A stretch of DNA of 6,542 nucleotides from Nitrospirota bacterium (GCA_003235465.1 QJWD01000244.1:1-6542); one strand, 5' to 3'; shown: positions 1 to 5,663, counted from the stretch's first letter. Program-made: numbers and translations. Notes: generated from the sequence alone by a model not told the origin.

Positions 1-88
1 ATGCTGACGCCAACGTCTCATCCTTCCCGATAAGCTGGAATTCTCCCGGCCACAACCTATATTAAAAGTAGATGATGTATCGCCCAGC

Positions 89-115
89 CCCGGTGGGGGC
101 GGCCAGGCCACCGGG
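89..115 (+). promoter_or_regulatory. GC-rich hairpin in the leader of the DUF2892 gene
   Basis: CCCGGTGG (89-96) is perfectly complementary to CCACCGGG (108-115), leaving an 11-nt loop. The stem ends 7 nt before the AGGAGG ribosome site at 123-128. There is no T-run after it, so it is not a terminator. It could stabilise the mRNA 5' end or modulate translation; it matches no riboswitch class I recognise. A possible -10 (TATATT, 58-63) lies upstream, but no good -35 is visible. Confidence 0.45.
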
Positions 116-134
116 AACATCCAGGAGGCGTCAC

Positions 135-344
135 ATGACCACGATGATGTTGAACGAGGGCAGGTGGGACCGTTTCGCGAGGGTATTTTTCGGCATGGTG
201 CTGATCGCGGTTGGCCTCGCCATCTGGGGCATCGGCGGCGCGGTGGTCGCGCTCATCGGCCTTGTGCCTCTCATCACGGGCCTGACCGGTTACTGCCCGC
301 TCTACGCGCTCTTTAAAATCAACACCTGCACGTGGAAAAGGTAG
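135..344 (+). CDS. DUF2892 (YgaP-like transmembrane domain) small inner-membrane protein
   Basis: A 69-residue protein with two predicted membrane helices (about residues 16-32 and 34-52) and a Cys-containing tail, GYCPLYALFKINTC (residues 52-65, Cys54 and Cys65). The Gly-x-Cys-Pro-Leu-Tyr...Ile-Asn-Thr-Cys ending is the hallmark of the DUF2892 family, which occurs alone or fused to rhodanese domains as in YgaP. In that context the family is linked to sulfur handling, but no biochemical role can be assigned here and no rhodanese gene is adjacent. The start at 135 was chosen because AGGAGG (123-128) sits 6 nt upstream and translation from there begins at the usual family N-terminus. An in-frame ATG at 72 would add 21 residues, translate through the leader hairpin and have no ribosome site. 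The gene stands alone, closed by a terminator at 355-389. Confidence 0.85.
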   Translation: MTTMMLNEGRWDRFARVFFGMVLIAVGLAIWGIGGAVVALIGLVPLITGLTGYCPLYALFKINTCTWKR

Positions 345-354
345 TGGGCCCCGG

Positions 355-389
355 CCGGGGGAATGGGTTCGCCCCCGGTCTTTCTTTTT
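355..389 (+). terminator. rho-independent terminator of the DUF2892 gene
   Basis: CCGGGGG (355-361) pairs with CCCCCGG (372-378) around a 10-nt loop, and is followed directly by a T-rich tract (379-389). It starts 10 nt after the DUF2892 stop codon. The T-tract is only on the plus side, so it serves the plus-strand gene; the convergent dehydrogenase ends at 398 and may use the same stem less efficiently. An overlapping 12-bp palindrome, CCCCGGCCGGGG (349-360), could compete with this fold. Confidence 0.8.
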
Positions 390-397
390 ATTGCGGC

Positions 398-1648
398 CTA
401 CAGGATGGTTTCGCTTGTGGCCAGCCGCTCGAGCGCCAGCGCCTCGGCTTCCTCGCGGAAGATGCGGTCGCTTCCTTTCGCGTCATGAAGCCGAATGAGC
501 AGCGAGGCGACGTTTGCGGCGATGGTTTTCTCCACCAGGCCCTCGGTGAAGGCGCGCGCCCCTGCCGCTTGCAGGCGCTGCCTGAACGCGGGGTCGGCGG
601 TTTGCTTGAGTTCGACGGCGCAACCGATGACGCCGCCGGCGTTGACGATGAAATCCGACAGGCAGAGGATGCCGCGCCGGTTCTCCAGGTAGTATTCCGT
701 GGTTTTGCTGGCCGGCGAATTGGCGCCCTGAAGCACAACGCGGCAATCGATGCGGTCGGCGTTTTTCGCCGTCAGGGCATCGGGTCTCGCCGCCGGCACC
801 AAAAGCTCGCACGGCGCTTCGAGAAGCCAGTCCCGCCTTTCGTCCAGCCACTTGACAGGCACCGGCCGGCTGTAGCTGGCAAGCCCCCCCAAGTTCGCCC
901 GAGCGGCGAGAAGATCGTCGAGCGCCAGGCCCTCGGGGTCCCACAGGGCGGCGTGGATGTCCGAACAACCGACGATCCGGGCCCCGGCATGAGCCAGCTT
1001 TTCCGCCAGCGGCGCGCCGACATTACCGAAACCCTGAATCACCACCCGCGCCCCGGCGAGGCTGAAGCCGTCCAGCTGATGTTCCAGCGTCCTGGCGGCG
1101 GCGAACAGGCCGCTGGCCGTCAGCGCCCAGCCGTCGATGGGGATGCCGCCTCTTTCCGGCGGACGGGACGCGCCGCCGCGCAGATGGTTTTCCGTCCCCA
1201 GGCGGCGGGAGTAAAGATCGTGGATGAGCTGCACGTCGTTCTCATCGGTGCCCATGTCCGGCGCGGTGATGTAGGTGTCGAGCTCGAACAGGGCCTCGGC
1301 GAAGCGGGTGATCCACTCCCGCTTGAGCTCGGGATGACCGCTTAGCGCCACCGGGTCCACCCTGAGGCCCGACTTGCCGCCGCCCAGGCTGAGGCCGGCG
1401 GCGCTGTTCTTGAGCGTCATCACCCTGGCCAGGCGGCGCATCTCGCCGAGGGACAAATCCCCCGCCATGCGGATGCCGCCAAGCGCCGGGCCGCGCTTCG
1501 TGTCGTCGACGACGACAAAACCCCAGATGGCACCCGTGGCGGGATCGACGAGCCGGGCCACCGTTTCCGCCTGATGGGTGGGGGAGAAGCGCTGGCTCGA
1601 GTCGCTTTCGCCGACCTTCTCCAGAACAAGACGCTTGGGGGGCTTCAT
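398..1648 (-). CDS. Glu/Leu/Phe/Val (amino-acid) dehydrogenase, leucine-dehydrogenase-like
   Basis: A 416-residue cytoplasmic oxidoreductase of the GLFV family, which reversibly deaminates an amino acid to its 2-oxo acid with NAD(P). The N-terminal substrate domain carries GPALGGIRM (53-61), MTLKNSAAG (77-85) and LGGGKSG (88-94); Lys80 and Lys92 are 12 residues apart, as are the substrate/catalytic lysines of leucine dehydrogenase. TAPDMGT (128-134) holds the catalytic Asp131. The Rossmann domain starts at VVIQGFGNVG (202-211), with Asp230 at the end of the second strand. GAN (308-310) and DFIVNAGGVIG (332-342) complete the active-site cleft. The length fits glutamate dehydrogenase (about 420) better than leucine dehydrogenase (about 365), but several substrate-side segments read more like the latter, so I do not assign a substrate. 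The start has a GGAG 8 nt upstream on the minus strand. It diverges from nadC and appears intact. Confidence 0.88.
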   Translation of the reverse strand: MKPPKRLVLEKVGESDSSQRFSPTHQAETVARLVDPATGAIWGFVVVDDTKRGPALGGIRMAGDLSLGEMRRLARVMTLKNSAAGLSLGGGKSGLRVDPVALSGHPELKREWITRFAEALFELDTYITAPDMGTDENDVQLIHDLYSRRLGTENHLRGGASRPPERGGIPIDGWALTASGLFAAARTLEHQLDGFSLAGARVVIQGFGNVGAPLAEKLAHAGARIVGCSDIHAALWDPEGLALDDLLAARANLGGLASYSRPVPVKWLDERRDWLLEAPCELLVPAARPDALTAKNADRIDCRVVLQGANSPASKTTEYYLENRRGILCLSDFIVNAGGVIGCAVELKQTADPAFRQRLQAAGARAFTEGLVEKTIAANVASLLIRLHDAKGSDRIFREEAEALALERLATSETIL

Positions 1649-1685
1649 GCCGACTCCGGTGACGCGGTTGTGTTAGGAAACCGTC

Positions 1686-1694
1686 TGTGATAAT
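1686..1694 (+). promoter_or_regulatory. candidate extended -10 promoter for nadC
   Basis: TGTGATAAT (1686-1694) matches the TGn-TATAAT extended -10 form in five of six hexamer positions. TTGTGT at 1668-1673 is a possible but closely spaced -35 (15 bp). Transcription would start near 1700 and give a leader of about 30 nt. This also argues against the in-frame GTG at 1687 as the nadC start, because that codon would lie inside the promoter. Confidence 0.4.
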
Positions 1695-1731
1695 TTTACG
1701 GCGGTCCTGTTCATCCCGCACTCATGGAATC

Positions 1732-2565
1732 ATGATCGAACCACCAACTCAAGAACAAATCCGCCGCCTCATCGACATGGCCCTCGCCGAAGACCTGCGC
1801 CCAGGCGACATCACCACCGAGAGCGTTCTCGCGGGCGACCCGGTGGCCACGGCAATGATGACGGCGAAGGAACCGCTCATCCTGTGCGGAAGGGACATCG
1901 CGCGTGCGGTGTTCAAGAGCATCGACCCGGAAGCCGAATTCCCCGAGCCCGGGGCCCAGGAAGGGGAGCGGGTGCCCGCCGGCGGCACGGTGATGACGAT
2001 CCACGCCAAAACCCGCGCCCTCCTCGAGGGCGAGCGGGTGGCCCTCAACCTGCTGCAGCGCCTCTCCGGCATCGCCACCGCGACCAGAAAGCACGTGGAC
2101 CGGGCGGGGCCGCTCATCGTGCTCGATACGCGCAAGACCACGCCCGGGCTGAGGGTGTTCGAGAAATACGCCGTGCGCGTGGGCGGCGGCGACAACCACC
2201 GATTCGGGCTCTACGACCGGGTGCTAATCAAGGACAACCACATCCGCCACGCCGGCGGCATCCGGGAAGCCGTGAGCCGCGTGCGCGAAAGAGGCCACTC
2301 GCCCATCGAAGTGGAGACCACCTGCCGCGAGGACGTGCTGGCGGCCCTGGAAGCGGGGGCCGAGACGCTGCTCTTCGACAATATGAGCCCGGACGAGATC
2401 CGCGCCATGGTGGCCCTCGTCGCGGGCAGGGCGAAAACAGAGATTTCCGGCGGCGTGACCTATGAAAACCTGGCCGAACTCGCCACCACCGGGGCGAATT
2501 TCGTCTCCATCGGCGCGCTGACGCACTCGCCGAAGGCGGTGGACATCAGCATGAACTTCGCCTGA
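1732..2565 (+). CDS. nadC: Nicotinate-nucleotide pyrophosphorylase (quinolinate phosphoribosyltransferase)
   Basis: A 277-residue enzyme of de novo NAD synthesis: quinolinate + PRPP gives nicotinate mononucleotide, CO2 and PPi, in the cytoplasm. The N-terminal domain has the typical ALAEDLRPGDITT (17-29). Next come EGERVALNLLQRLSGIAT (99-116, Arg102), LDTRKTTPGLR (131-141, Arg134/Lys135), VGGGDNHR (150-157, His156/Arg157) and LIKDNHI (165-171, Lys167). The barrel end has VETT (194-197), LLFDN (213-217), EISGGV (237-242) and FVSIGALTHS (257-266). All quinolinate- and PRPP-binding motifs of the family are present, and the length is normal. The ATG at 1732 was preferred over a GTG at 1687 because it gives the standard N-terminus; it lacks a clear Shine-Dalgarno sequence. 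Neither nadA nor nadB lies within the window. Confidence 0.95.
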   Translation: MIEPPTQEQIRRLIDMALAEDLRPGDITTESVLAGDPVATAMMTAKEPLILCGRDIARAVFKSIDPEAEFPEPGAQEGERVPAGGTVMTIHAKTRALLEGERVALNLLQRLSGIATATRKHVDRAGPLIVLDTRKTTPGLRVFEKYAVRVGGGDNHRFGLYDRVLIKDNHIRHAGGIREAVSRVRERGHSPIEVETTCREDVLAALEAGAETLLFDNMSPDEIRAMVALVAGRAKTEISGGVTYENLAELATTGANFVSIGALTHSPKAVDISMNFA

Positions 2566-2588
2566 ATCGGCCGGGCCTCGGGGATTGA

Positions 2589-2597
2589 TGCTATACT
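2589..2597 (+). promoter_or_regulatory. candidate extended -10 promoter for the NifU-like gene
   Basis: TGCTATACT (2589-2597) is a good extended -10 (TGn followed by TATACT). No recognisable -35 lies 16-18 bp upstream, which is acceptable for this promoter class. It starts 24 bp after the nadC stop and 45 bp before the next ATG, suggesting the gene can be transcribed separately from nadC. Confidence 0.4.
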
Positions 2598-2633
2598 GAT
2601 AGGAAAAGTTCTTTTCAACCCGGAGCGCCAGGC

Positions 2634-3053
2634 ATGCCCTGCAAGGACACCACATCCCAGGTGATCGTCAAGCTCGATGGCGAGGAGCGCTTGGCCGACT
2701 TTTACTTTTCCAAGCTGACGTGCAGCAAGCCCATCGGCGGCGAAACCGGCTTTCGCGAATACTGCCTGGGCCGGCCGGCGGCGGAGTTGTTGACAATGGA
2801 GTTCGCCGAGGCCCTCTCCGCCCTTCCAAGCGAGGACGACGAGGCGCAGTTTTTTCTCTACATGGAATGGGACGCGATGCAAACCGCGCTAAGGCAGTAT
2901 TTCGGCGCGGGCGAAGGCGTCGACCGGGAGCGCTACCAGGTCGCCTCCCTGGTGCACGACGGCGAGGGGGTGGAGATCCAGCAGGTGATCCTGCCGCCCA
3001 GCGAGATGCCCAAAATCATCCCCTGCATAAAGCGCCCGCCTCAGTCGGGGTAA
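2634..3053 (+). CDS. Small protein with NifU/IscU-like N-terminal spacing; function unknown
   Basis: A 139-residue soluble protein; I do not recognise a named family with certainty. Seen: Cys3 and Asp5 near the N-terminus, VIVKLDGEERLADFYF (10-25), Cys30, Gly46-Arg47, then LPP (120-122) and Cys131. Known: the Fe-S scaffold IscU/NifU-N has Cys-Gly-Asp, a second Cys 26 residues later, Gly-Lys 16 residues after that, and LPP close to a third Cys. Here the spacings are 27 and 16, and the LPP...Cys pattern recurs, but about 58 extra residues separate the second and third cysteines and the serine-rich helix start is changed. Inference: a divergent scaffold-fold protein, possibly unable to build clusters. 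GGAG at 2622-2625, 8 nt before the ATG, supports the start. The last 13 bp overlap the end of the opposing DUF1566 gene. Confidence 0.75.
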   Translation: MPCKDTTSQVIVKLDGEERLADFYFSKLTCSKPIGGETGFREYCLGRPAAELLTMEFAEALSALPSEDDEAQFFLYMEWDAMQTALRQYFGAGEGVDRERYQVASLVHDGEGVEIQQVILPPSEMPKIIPCIKRPPQSG

Positions 3054-3463
3054 AGCCGCACCAGGCGCAGGTAGCCCTGGGAAAAGTCCTGATCGTAACC
3101 CTGGGACAGACCGCTGACGTAGGAAAAATAAAACGCCGCCTGCTGGTCGAAGGGAAGGCACCAGGAGCCGTTGCCGCCGCCTTCGGCGAACGCGGGATCG
3201 AGGTGCAATTCCTGGTTGGAGCGGCCGCGAATCGTGCATTCGGGCTGGAACAGCTTTTCAATTTCCTCCCTCTCGGGAATGCGCCAGTCGTGATAGCCGA
3301 GAAAATCTTTCTTGTTCAGATCGTCGACGAAGGCGAGCGCCTCCTTGAAATCGAGATAATCCTGGGCGATGGCCCAGGAATCGGTCTTGCACCAGGCGAG
3401 GCCGGTTTCGCTGTCGGTCACGGTGCCGTCGCCGTTGTCGATGAACCGTTGTTGTTTCGTCAT
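3041..3463 (-). CDS. DUF1566 domain-containing protein
   Basis: A 140-residue protein matching the DUF1566 (Lcl C-terminal-like) pattern. It opens with FIDNGDGTVTDSETGLAW (7-24), the classic start of this domain. The middle carries DWRIPEREEIEKLF (59-72), corresponding to the family's D-W-R-[LI]-P...E-[LI]..L motif. It ends with FYFSYVS (111-117) and YLRLVRLYP (131-139), where most members have a W-S-S strand and a V-R-C-V-R ending. No signal peptide is visible, although many relatives are secreted or fused to lipoproteins. The function of the domain is unknown; it is often compared with C-type-lectin-like or formylglycine-enzyme-like folds. GAGGAAG on the minus strand (3471-3477) lies 7 nt before the ATG. 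It converges on the NifU-like gene, overlapping by 13 bp, and faces the repeat-rich region upstream. Confidence 0.82.
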   Translation of the reverse strand: MTKQQRFIDNGDGTVTDSETGLAWCKTDSWAIAQDYLDFKEALAFVDDLNKKDFLGYHDWRIPEREEIEKLFQPECTIRGRSNQELHLDPAFAEGGGNGSWCLPFDQQAAFYFSYVSGLSQGYDQDFSQGYLRLVRLYPD

Positions 3464-3546
3464 GAATCGCTTCCTCTAAATCATGAATATCGTGATTGCG
3501 CCTGCGGCGAAGCGGGCGGGGCGGCAAGCAGGCCCCCGGCCGCCAA

Positions 3547-3580
3547 GGGTGCTAATGGACCTATCAAAATTCTCTGCAAA
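3547..3580. repeat. imperfect direct repeat, copy 1
   Basis: This 34-bp copy shares GGGT, TAATG, ATCAAAATT and a TG.AAA ending with 3624-3660. By hand alignment 28 of 37 columns are identical, with three single-base gaps. The wider units both begin with GCAGGC (3528-3533 and 3596-3601) and are followed by similar ACAyGCGG text, suggesting a decayed tandem duplication of roughly 70-80 bp. Confidence 0.55.
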
Positions 3581-3623
3581 TAAGTACATGCGGGGGCAGG
3601 CGGCCCGCCGCGCGCAAATAACA

Positions 3624-3660
3624 GGGTTTTAATGTAACCCATCAAAATTTTTACTGTAAA
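3624..3660. repeat. imperfect direct repeat, copy 2
   Basis: The 37-bp partner of 3547-3580, offset by 77-80 bp. Read on the minus strand it contains the better promoter-like pair (TTTACA and TACATT, 18-bp spacer), and its end coincides with the TTTACTGTAAA palindrome. The first copy keeps the central ATTTTGAT block but has weaker hexamers. It could be a duplicated operator or promoter for the DUF1566 gene. Confidence 0.55.
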
Positions 3661-3824
3661 GAAAAAAACACGCGGCGGCCTGAACGGTGAAAGAAAATTT
3701 GGACGTGGATTTTATTCGCTCAATTTGTTAAAAGAATCTGTTTGCACCCTGTTCGCCCACGGGCCTGAGCGATTCGCGCCTGCGCGGGAACTTCCAGCAA
3801 CCTGTGATGAGCTGACGGAGTCCG

Positions 3825-4067
3825 ATGCCTCTCTATATTTTCGAGTGCAGCGATTGCCAGCATCTGATCAAGAAGTCGATGGAATCCCCGCCGGACCGGA
3901 AAACAGCCTTACCCTGCCCGAAATGCGAACGCGAAAGGAAGTTCAAGTTTCTCCGCGAGGCGGATTATCAGGAAGACTGGTTCTCCAGCATGCTGAAGAT
4001 CCACAACAAGCGCCGGCGGCCGGGCGACCGTCTCCATCGCACGGAACCCCGGCCGGAAAAAAAATAA
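3825..4067 (+). CDS. FmdB-family zinc-ribbon protein
   Basis: An 80-residue protein beginning MPLYIFECSDC, the standard start of the FmdB/CxxC-CxxC-SSSS family (usually MPxYxYxCxxC). Cys8-x2-Cys11 and Cys31-x2-Cys34 form a predicted zinc ribbon. FmdB was named as a putative regulator of formamidase and amide genes, but most members are uncharacterised. Here the usual glycine after each CxxC is replaced (Gln12, Glu35), and the tail (60-80) is strongly basic. GGAG at 3817-3820 lies only 4 nt before the ATG, which is close but usable. The gene ends in a run of eight A (4057-4064) directly followed by TAA, and the membrane-protein gene begins 17-26 nt later, so the two are probably cotranscribed. 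Confidence 0.83.
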   Translation: MPLYIFECSDCQHLIKKSMESPPDRKTALPCPKCERERKFKFLREADYQEDWFSSMLKIHNKRRRPGDRLHRTEPRPEKK

Positions 4068-4093
4068 ACCCACGAGGTGGACGCATCAAGAAC

Positions 4094-4642
4094 GTGAGCA
4101 CATCCTATCTGGCGGCCAGTCTGGCGCTCGCCCTCCTGTTGTGGCTGGTGGCGGCCCCCGCCCTTGCGGCGGACTGCGGCGAAGTAATCCATCCCGACGC
4201 CTATTTCGAGCGGGCCTCCCTGGTGGCCCTCGGCGCGGGCTTCGCGCTGCTTCTCGCCGGCATCCTGATAGACCGGCGGGCGATCAAGAGAACCTGCCTC
4301 GTTCTCATGCTCCTGCCGTTCGCCGCCTGGGTGTACATCCATTTCTTTATCGATTACGCCGGCCTCAAACGCCTCGCCTTCACCTACAACGCCGAGGCGG
4401 AGAACACCCTGGCCAATATCGCCGAAGCGCAGGACCGCTACAAATCCGAGCACGACACCTTTCTCGTCGATCTCGACAAGCTGCATTCGCACACCGCCGG
4501 CGCCCACGGCACCAACCCCTGCGTCAAAATCCTCAAGATCGACGCGCAGTGGAACCACTGGTACGCCGAAGCCCAGCACGTGTCCAGCCCGAACAAAGTC
4601 ACCTGGGACAGCCGCACCGGCAGCTCGCTGAAAAAGGGCTGA
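4094..4642 (+). CDS. Exported/membrane protein with pilin-like helical segment; function unknown
   Basis: From GTG 4094 this is 182 residues. An N-terminal hydrophobic stretch (5-26) ending APALAADC looks like a signal peptide or lipobox-like end, with Cys28 near the likely cleavage site. Two membrane helices follow (about 41-60 and 67-86). The next part (90-125: KRLAFTYNAEAENTLANIAE and AQDRYKSEHDTF) closely resembles the mature N-terminal helix of type IV pilins and pseudopilins, where small acidic/alanine repeats lead into an A-Q-[ED]-x-Y motif and a T-[FY] turn. No prepilin-peptidase site (GFTLIE-like) is present, so ordinary pilin processing is not supported. The start is uncertain: GAGGTGG (4074-4080) is 13 nt from the GTG but well placed for ATC at 4085, which would give an (M)KN... 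N-terminus. It is likely in an operon with the fmdB-like gene. Confidence 0.72.
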   Translation: MSTSYLAASLALALLLWLVAAPALAADCGEVIHPDAYFERASLVALGAGFALLLAGILIDRRAIKRTCLVLMLLPFAAWVYIHFFIDYAGLKRLAFTYNAEAENTLANIAEAQDRYKSEHDTFLVDLDKLHSHTAGAHGTNPCVKILKIDAQWNHWYAEAQHVSSPNKVTWDSRTGSSLKKG

Positions 4643-4650
4643 GGCGCCCT
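4631..4650 (-). terminator. candidate terminator of the quinone-oxidoreductase-like gene
   Basis: On the minus strand, AGGGC (4650-4646) pairs with GCCCT (4639-4635) around a 6-nt loop, and the stem runs into five T (4635-4631). It begins at the stop codon of the minus-strand oxidoreductase and lies inside the last codons of the convergent membrane-protein gene. The stem is short (5 bp), so strength is doubtful. Confidence 0.4.
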
Positions 4651-5638
4651 AGCGCACCAGCACGATTTTGCCCTTCGCCTGCCCCTGTTCCAGCCGGCTG
4701 TGCGCGGCCCCGACATCCTGAAACGAATACCGCTTCTCGTCCAGCACAACGCGGATGCGCCCATCATCCACCAGCCGCGCGAGTTCGCTTAGAATCTCCC
4801 CGTGGCGCTCGCGCCCCGTGCCGTACAGAAGCGGGATCAGCATGAACACCGCGTGCAGGGTGAGCCCTTTCATGTGAAGCGGCGTGAGGTCGGTCGCGCC
4901 GCGCGCGGCGATCGCCGCTACCCGGCCACCCACGGCGGCGGCGGCCAGCGACCTGTCCAGGTTTTCACCTCCCACCGTGTCGAACACCACGTCGAACCCG
5001 CGCCTCCGGGTGAGCCTCGCGACATAAGCCTCGACGTTCTCCTTCCTGTAATTGATCGCGCCGTCGGCGCCGAGATCCTTCGCCAGGCGCATTTTTTCGT
5101 CGCCCGAGGCGGTGGCGTAAACCTTCGCCCCGGCCCATTTCGCAAGCTGCAGGCCGATGTGCCCGACGCCCCCAGCCGCGGCGTGAACCAGCACATGGTC
5201 CCCAGGGCCAACCCTGGCCCTGTCGATGAGCGCCTCCCAGGCGGTGATGCTGACAAGAGGCAGCGCTGCGGCGGCGGCGAAATCCAGGCTCTTCGGCTTG
5301 TGCGCGAGCAGCCTGGCGTCGGCGGCGACAAATTCGGCCAGGCAGCCTGGGGTCTTCCCCACGCCGCCCACGCAGCCGTACACCGCGTCGCCGGGCCTAA
5401 ACCGGCTTACGCCCGCCGCCGTCTTGACCACCACCCCCGCGACATCGCCATGCAGGACGACGGGAAACGGCGGCGTGATGGCGGCGAAGAGCCCCTGGCG
5501 CAGCTTGTAATCGACGGGGTTCACGCTGCTCGCATGCACCTCCACCAGAACCTCGCCGGCCTTCAGCCTGGGTTTAGGCAGGCTGGCGGGGACGAACACC
5601 TCCGGGCCGCCAAAGCGGCGAATCACCATGGCTTCCAT
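4649..5638 (-). CDS. NADP-dependent medium-chain oxidoreductase, quinone-oxidoreductase-like
   Basis: A 329-residue member of the zinc-type alcohol dehydrogenase superfamily (MDR), quinone reductase branch. The GroES-like N-terminal half shows SSVNPVDYKLRQG (37-49), HGDVAGVV (63-70) and FRPGDAVYG (80-88). The Rossmann half has the quinone-oxidoreductase signature, VLVHAAAGGVGHIGLQLAKW (149-168), and the FDVVFDTVGG strand (215-224). The four-Cys structural zinc loop is absent and the catalytic-zinc ligands are not conserved, so a zinc-free NAD(P)H-dependent quinone or enone reductase is expected; the substrate is unknown. Length is typical. AAGGAA on the minus strand (5645-5650) lies 6-7 nt before the ATG at 5638; an in-frame ATG at 5629 is less well placed. 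It converges on the membrane-protein gene with a 6-bp gap. Confidence 0.88.
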   Translation of the reverse strand: MEAMVIRRFGGPEVFVPASLPKPRLKAGEVLVEVHASSVNPVDYKLRQGLFAAITPPFPVVLHGDVAGVVVKTAAGVSRFRPGDAVYGCVGGVGKTPGCLAEFVAADARLLAHKPKSLDFAAAAALPLVSITAWEALIDRARVGPGDHVLVHAAAGGVGHIGLQLAKWAGAKVYATASGDEKMRLAKDLGADGAINYRKENVEAYVARLTRRRGFDVVFDTVGGENLDRSLAAAAVGGRVAAIAARGATDLTPLHMKGLTLHAVFMLIPLLYGTGRERHGEILSELARLVDDGRIRVVLDEKRYSFQDVGAAHSRLEQGQAKGKIVLVR

Positions 5639-5663
5639 AAGCGTTTCCTTAAACGGTTGCGGT

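Larger units (their letters stand above)
3464..3824. other. 361-bp gene-free region with an AT-rich island
   Basis: No convincing coding frame lies here. It separates the divergent DUF1566 and fmdB-like genes, so it should hold both promoters. The segment from about 3550 to 3735 is clearly richer in A and T than the flanking genes, and contains the direct repeat described separately. TTTACTGTAAA (3650-3660) is a near-perfect palindrome of the TTTACnGTAAA form, and GGGTT...AACCC (3624-3640) can form a 5-bp stem. On the minus strand, TTTACA-N18-TACATT inside the second repeat copy (3631-3660) is a passable sigma-70-type promoter. No plus-strand promoter stands out for the fmdB-like gene. Confidence 0.6.

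Noticed and set aside
1..65. Possible 3' end of an upstream gene (frames ending at 33 or 65)
   Set aside because: Only 10-20 codons are visible and no family motif is recognisable, so coding cannot be supported.
332..1345. Long plus-strand open frame (337 codons) antisense to the amino-acid dehydrogenase
   Set aside because: Its translation is Arg/Gly/Pro-rich with no family motifs, while the opposite strand encodes a complete GLFV enzyme; a typical high-GC shadow frame.
1687..1731. GTG at 1687 as the nadC start
   Set aside because: It adds 15 residues not typical of NadC, lies inside the candidate -10, and has no ribosome site.
2720..3583. Long plus-strand open frame (287 codons) across the NifU-like and DUF1566 genes
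   Set aside because: It overlaps two better-supported genes, has no recognisable motif, and runs out into the AT-rich intergenic island.
3528..3680. Integron attC sites or a CRISPR array
   Set aside because: There are only two imperfect copies, no GTTRRRY/RYYYAAC core pairs, no regular spacers, and no integrase or cas gene.
3464..3824. tRNA or structured small RNA in the intergenic region
   Set aside because: No cloverleaf arms, no T-loop GTTCRA signature and no terminator-bounded transcript were found.
3725..4093. Upstream extension of the membrane-protein frame to 3725
   Set aside because: The frame overlaps all of the well-supported fmdB-like gene and its translation lacks motifs; it is kept only as the -1 frame in the frameshift finding.
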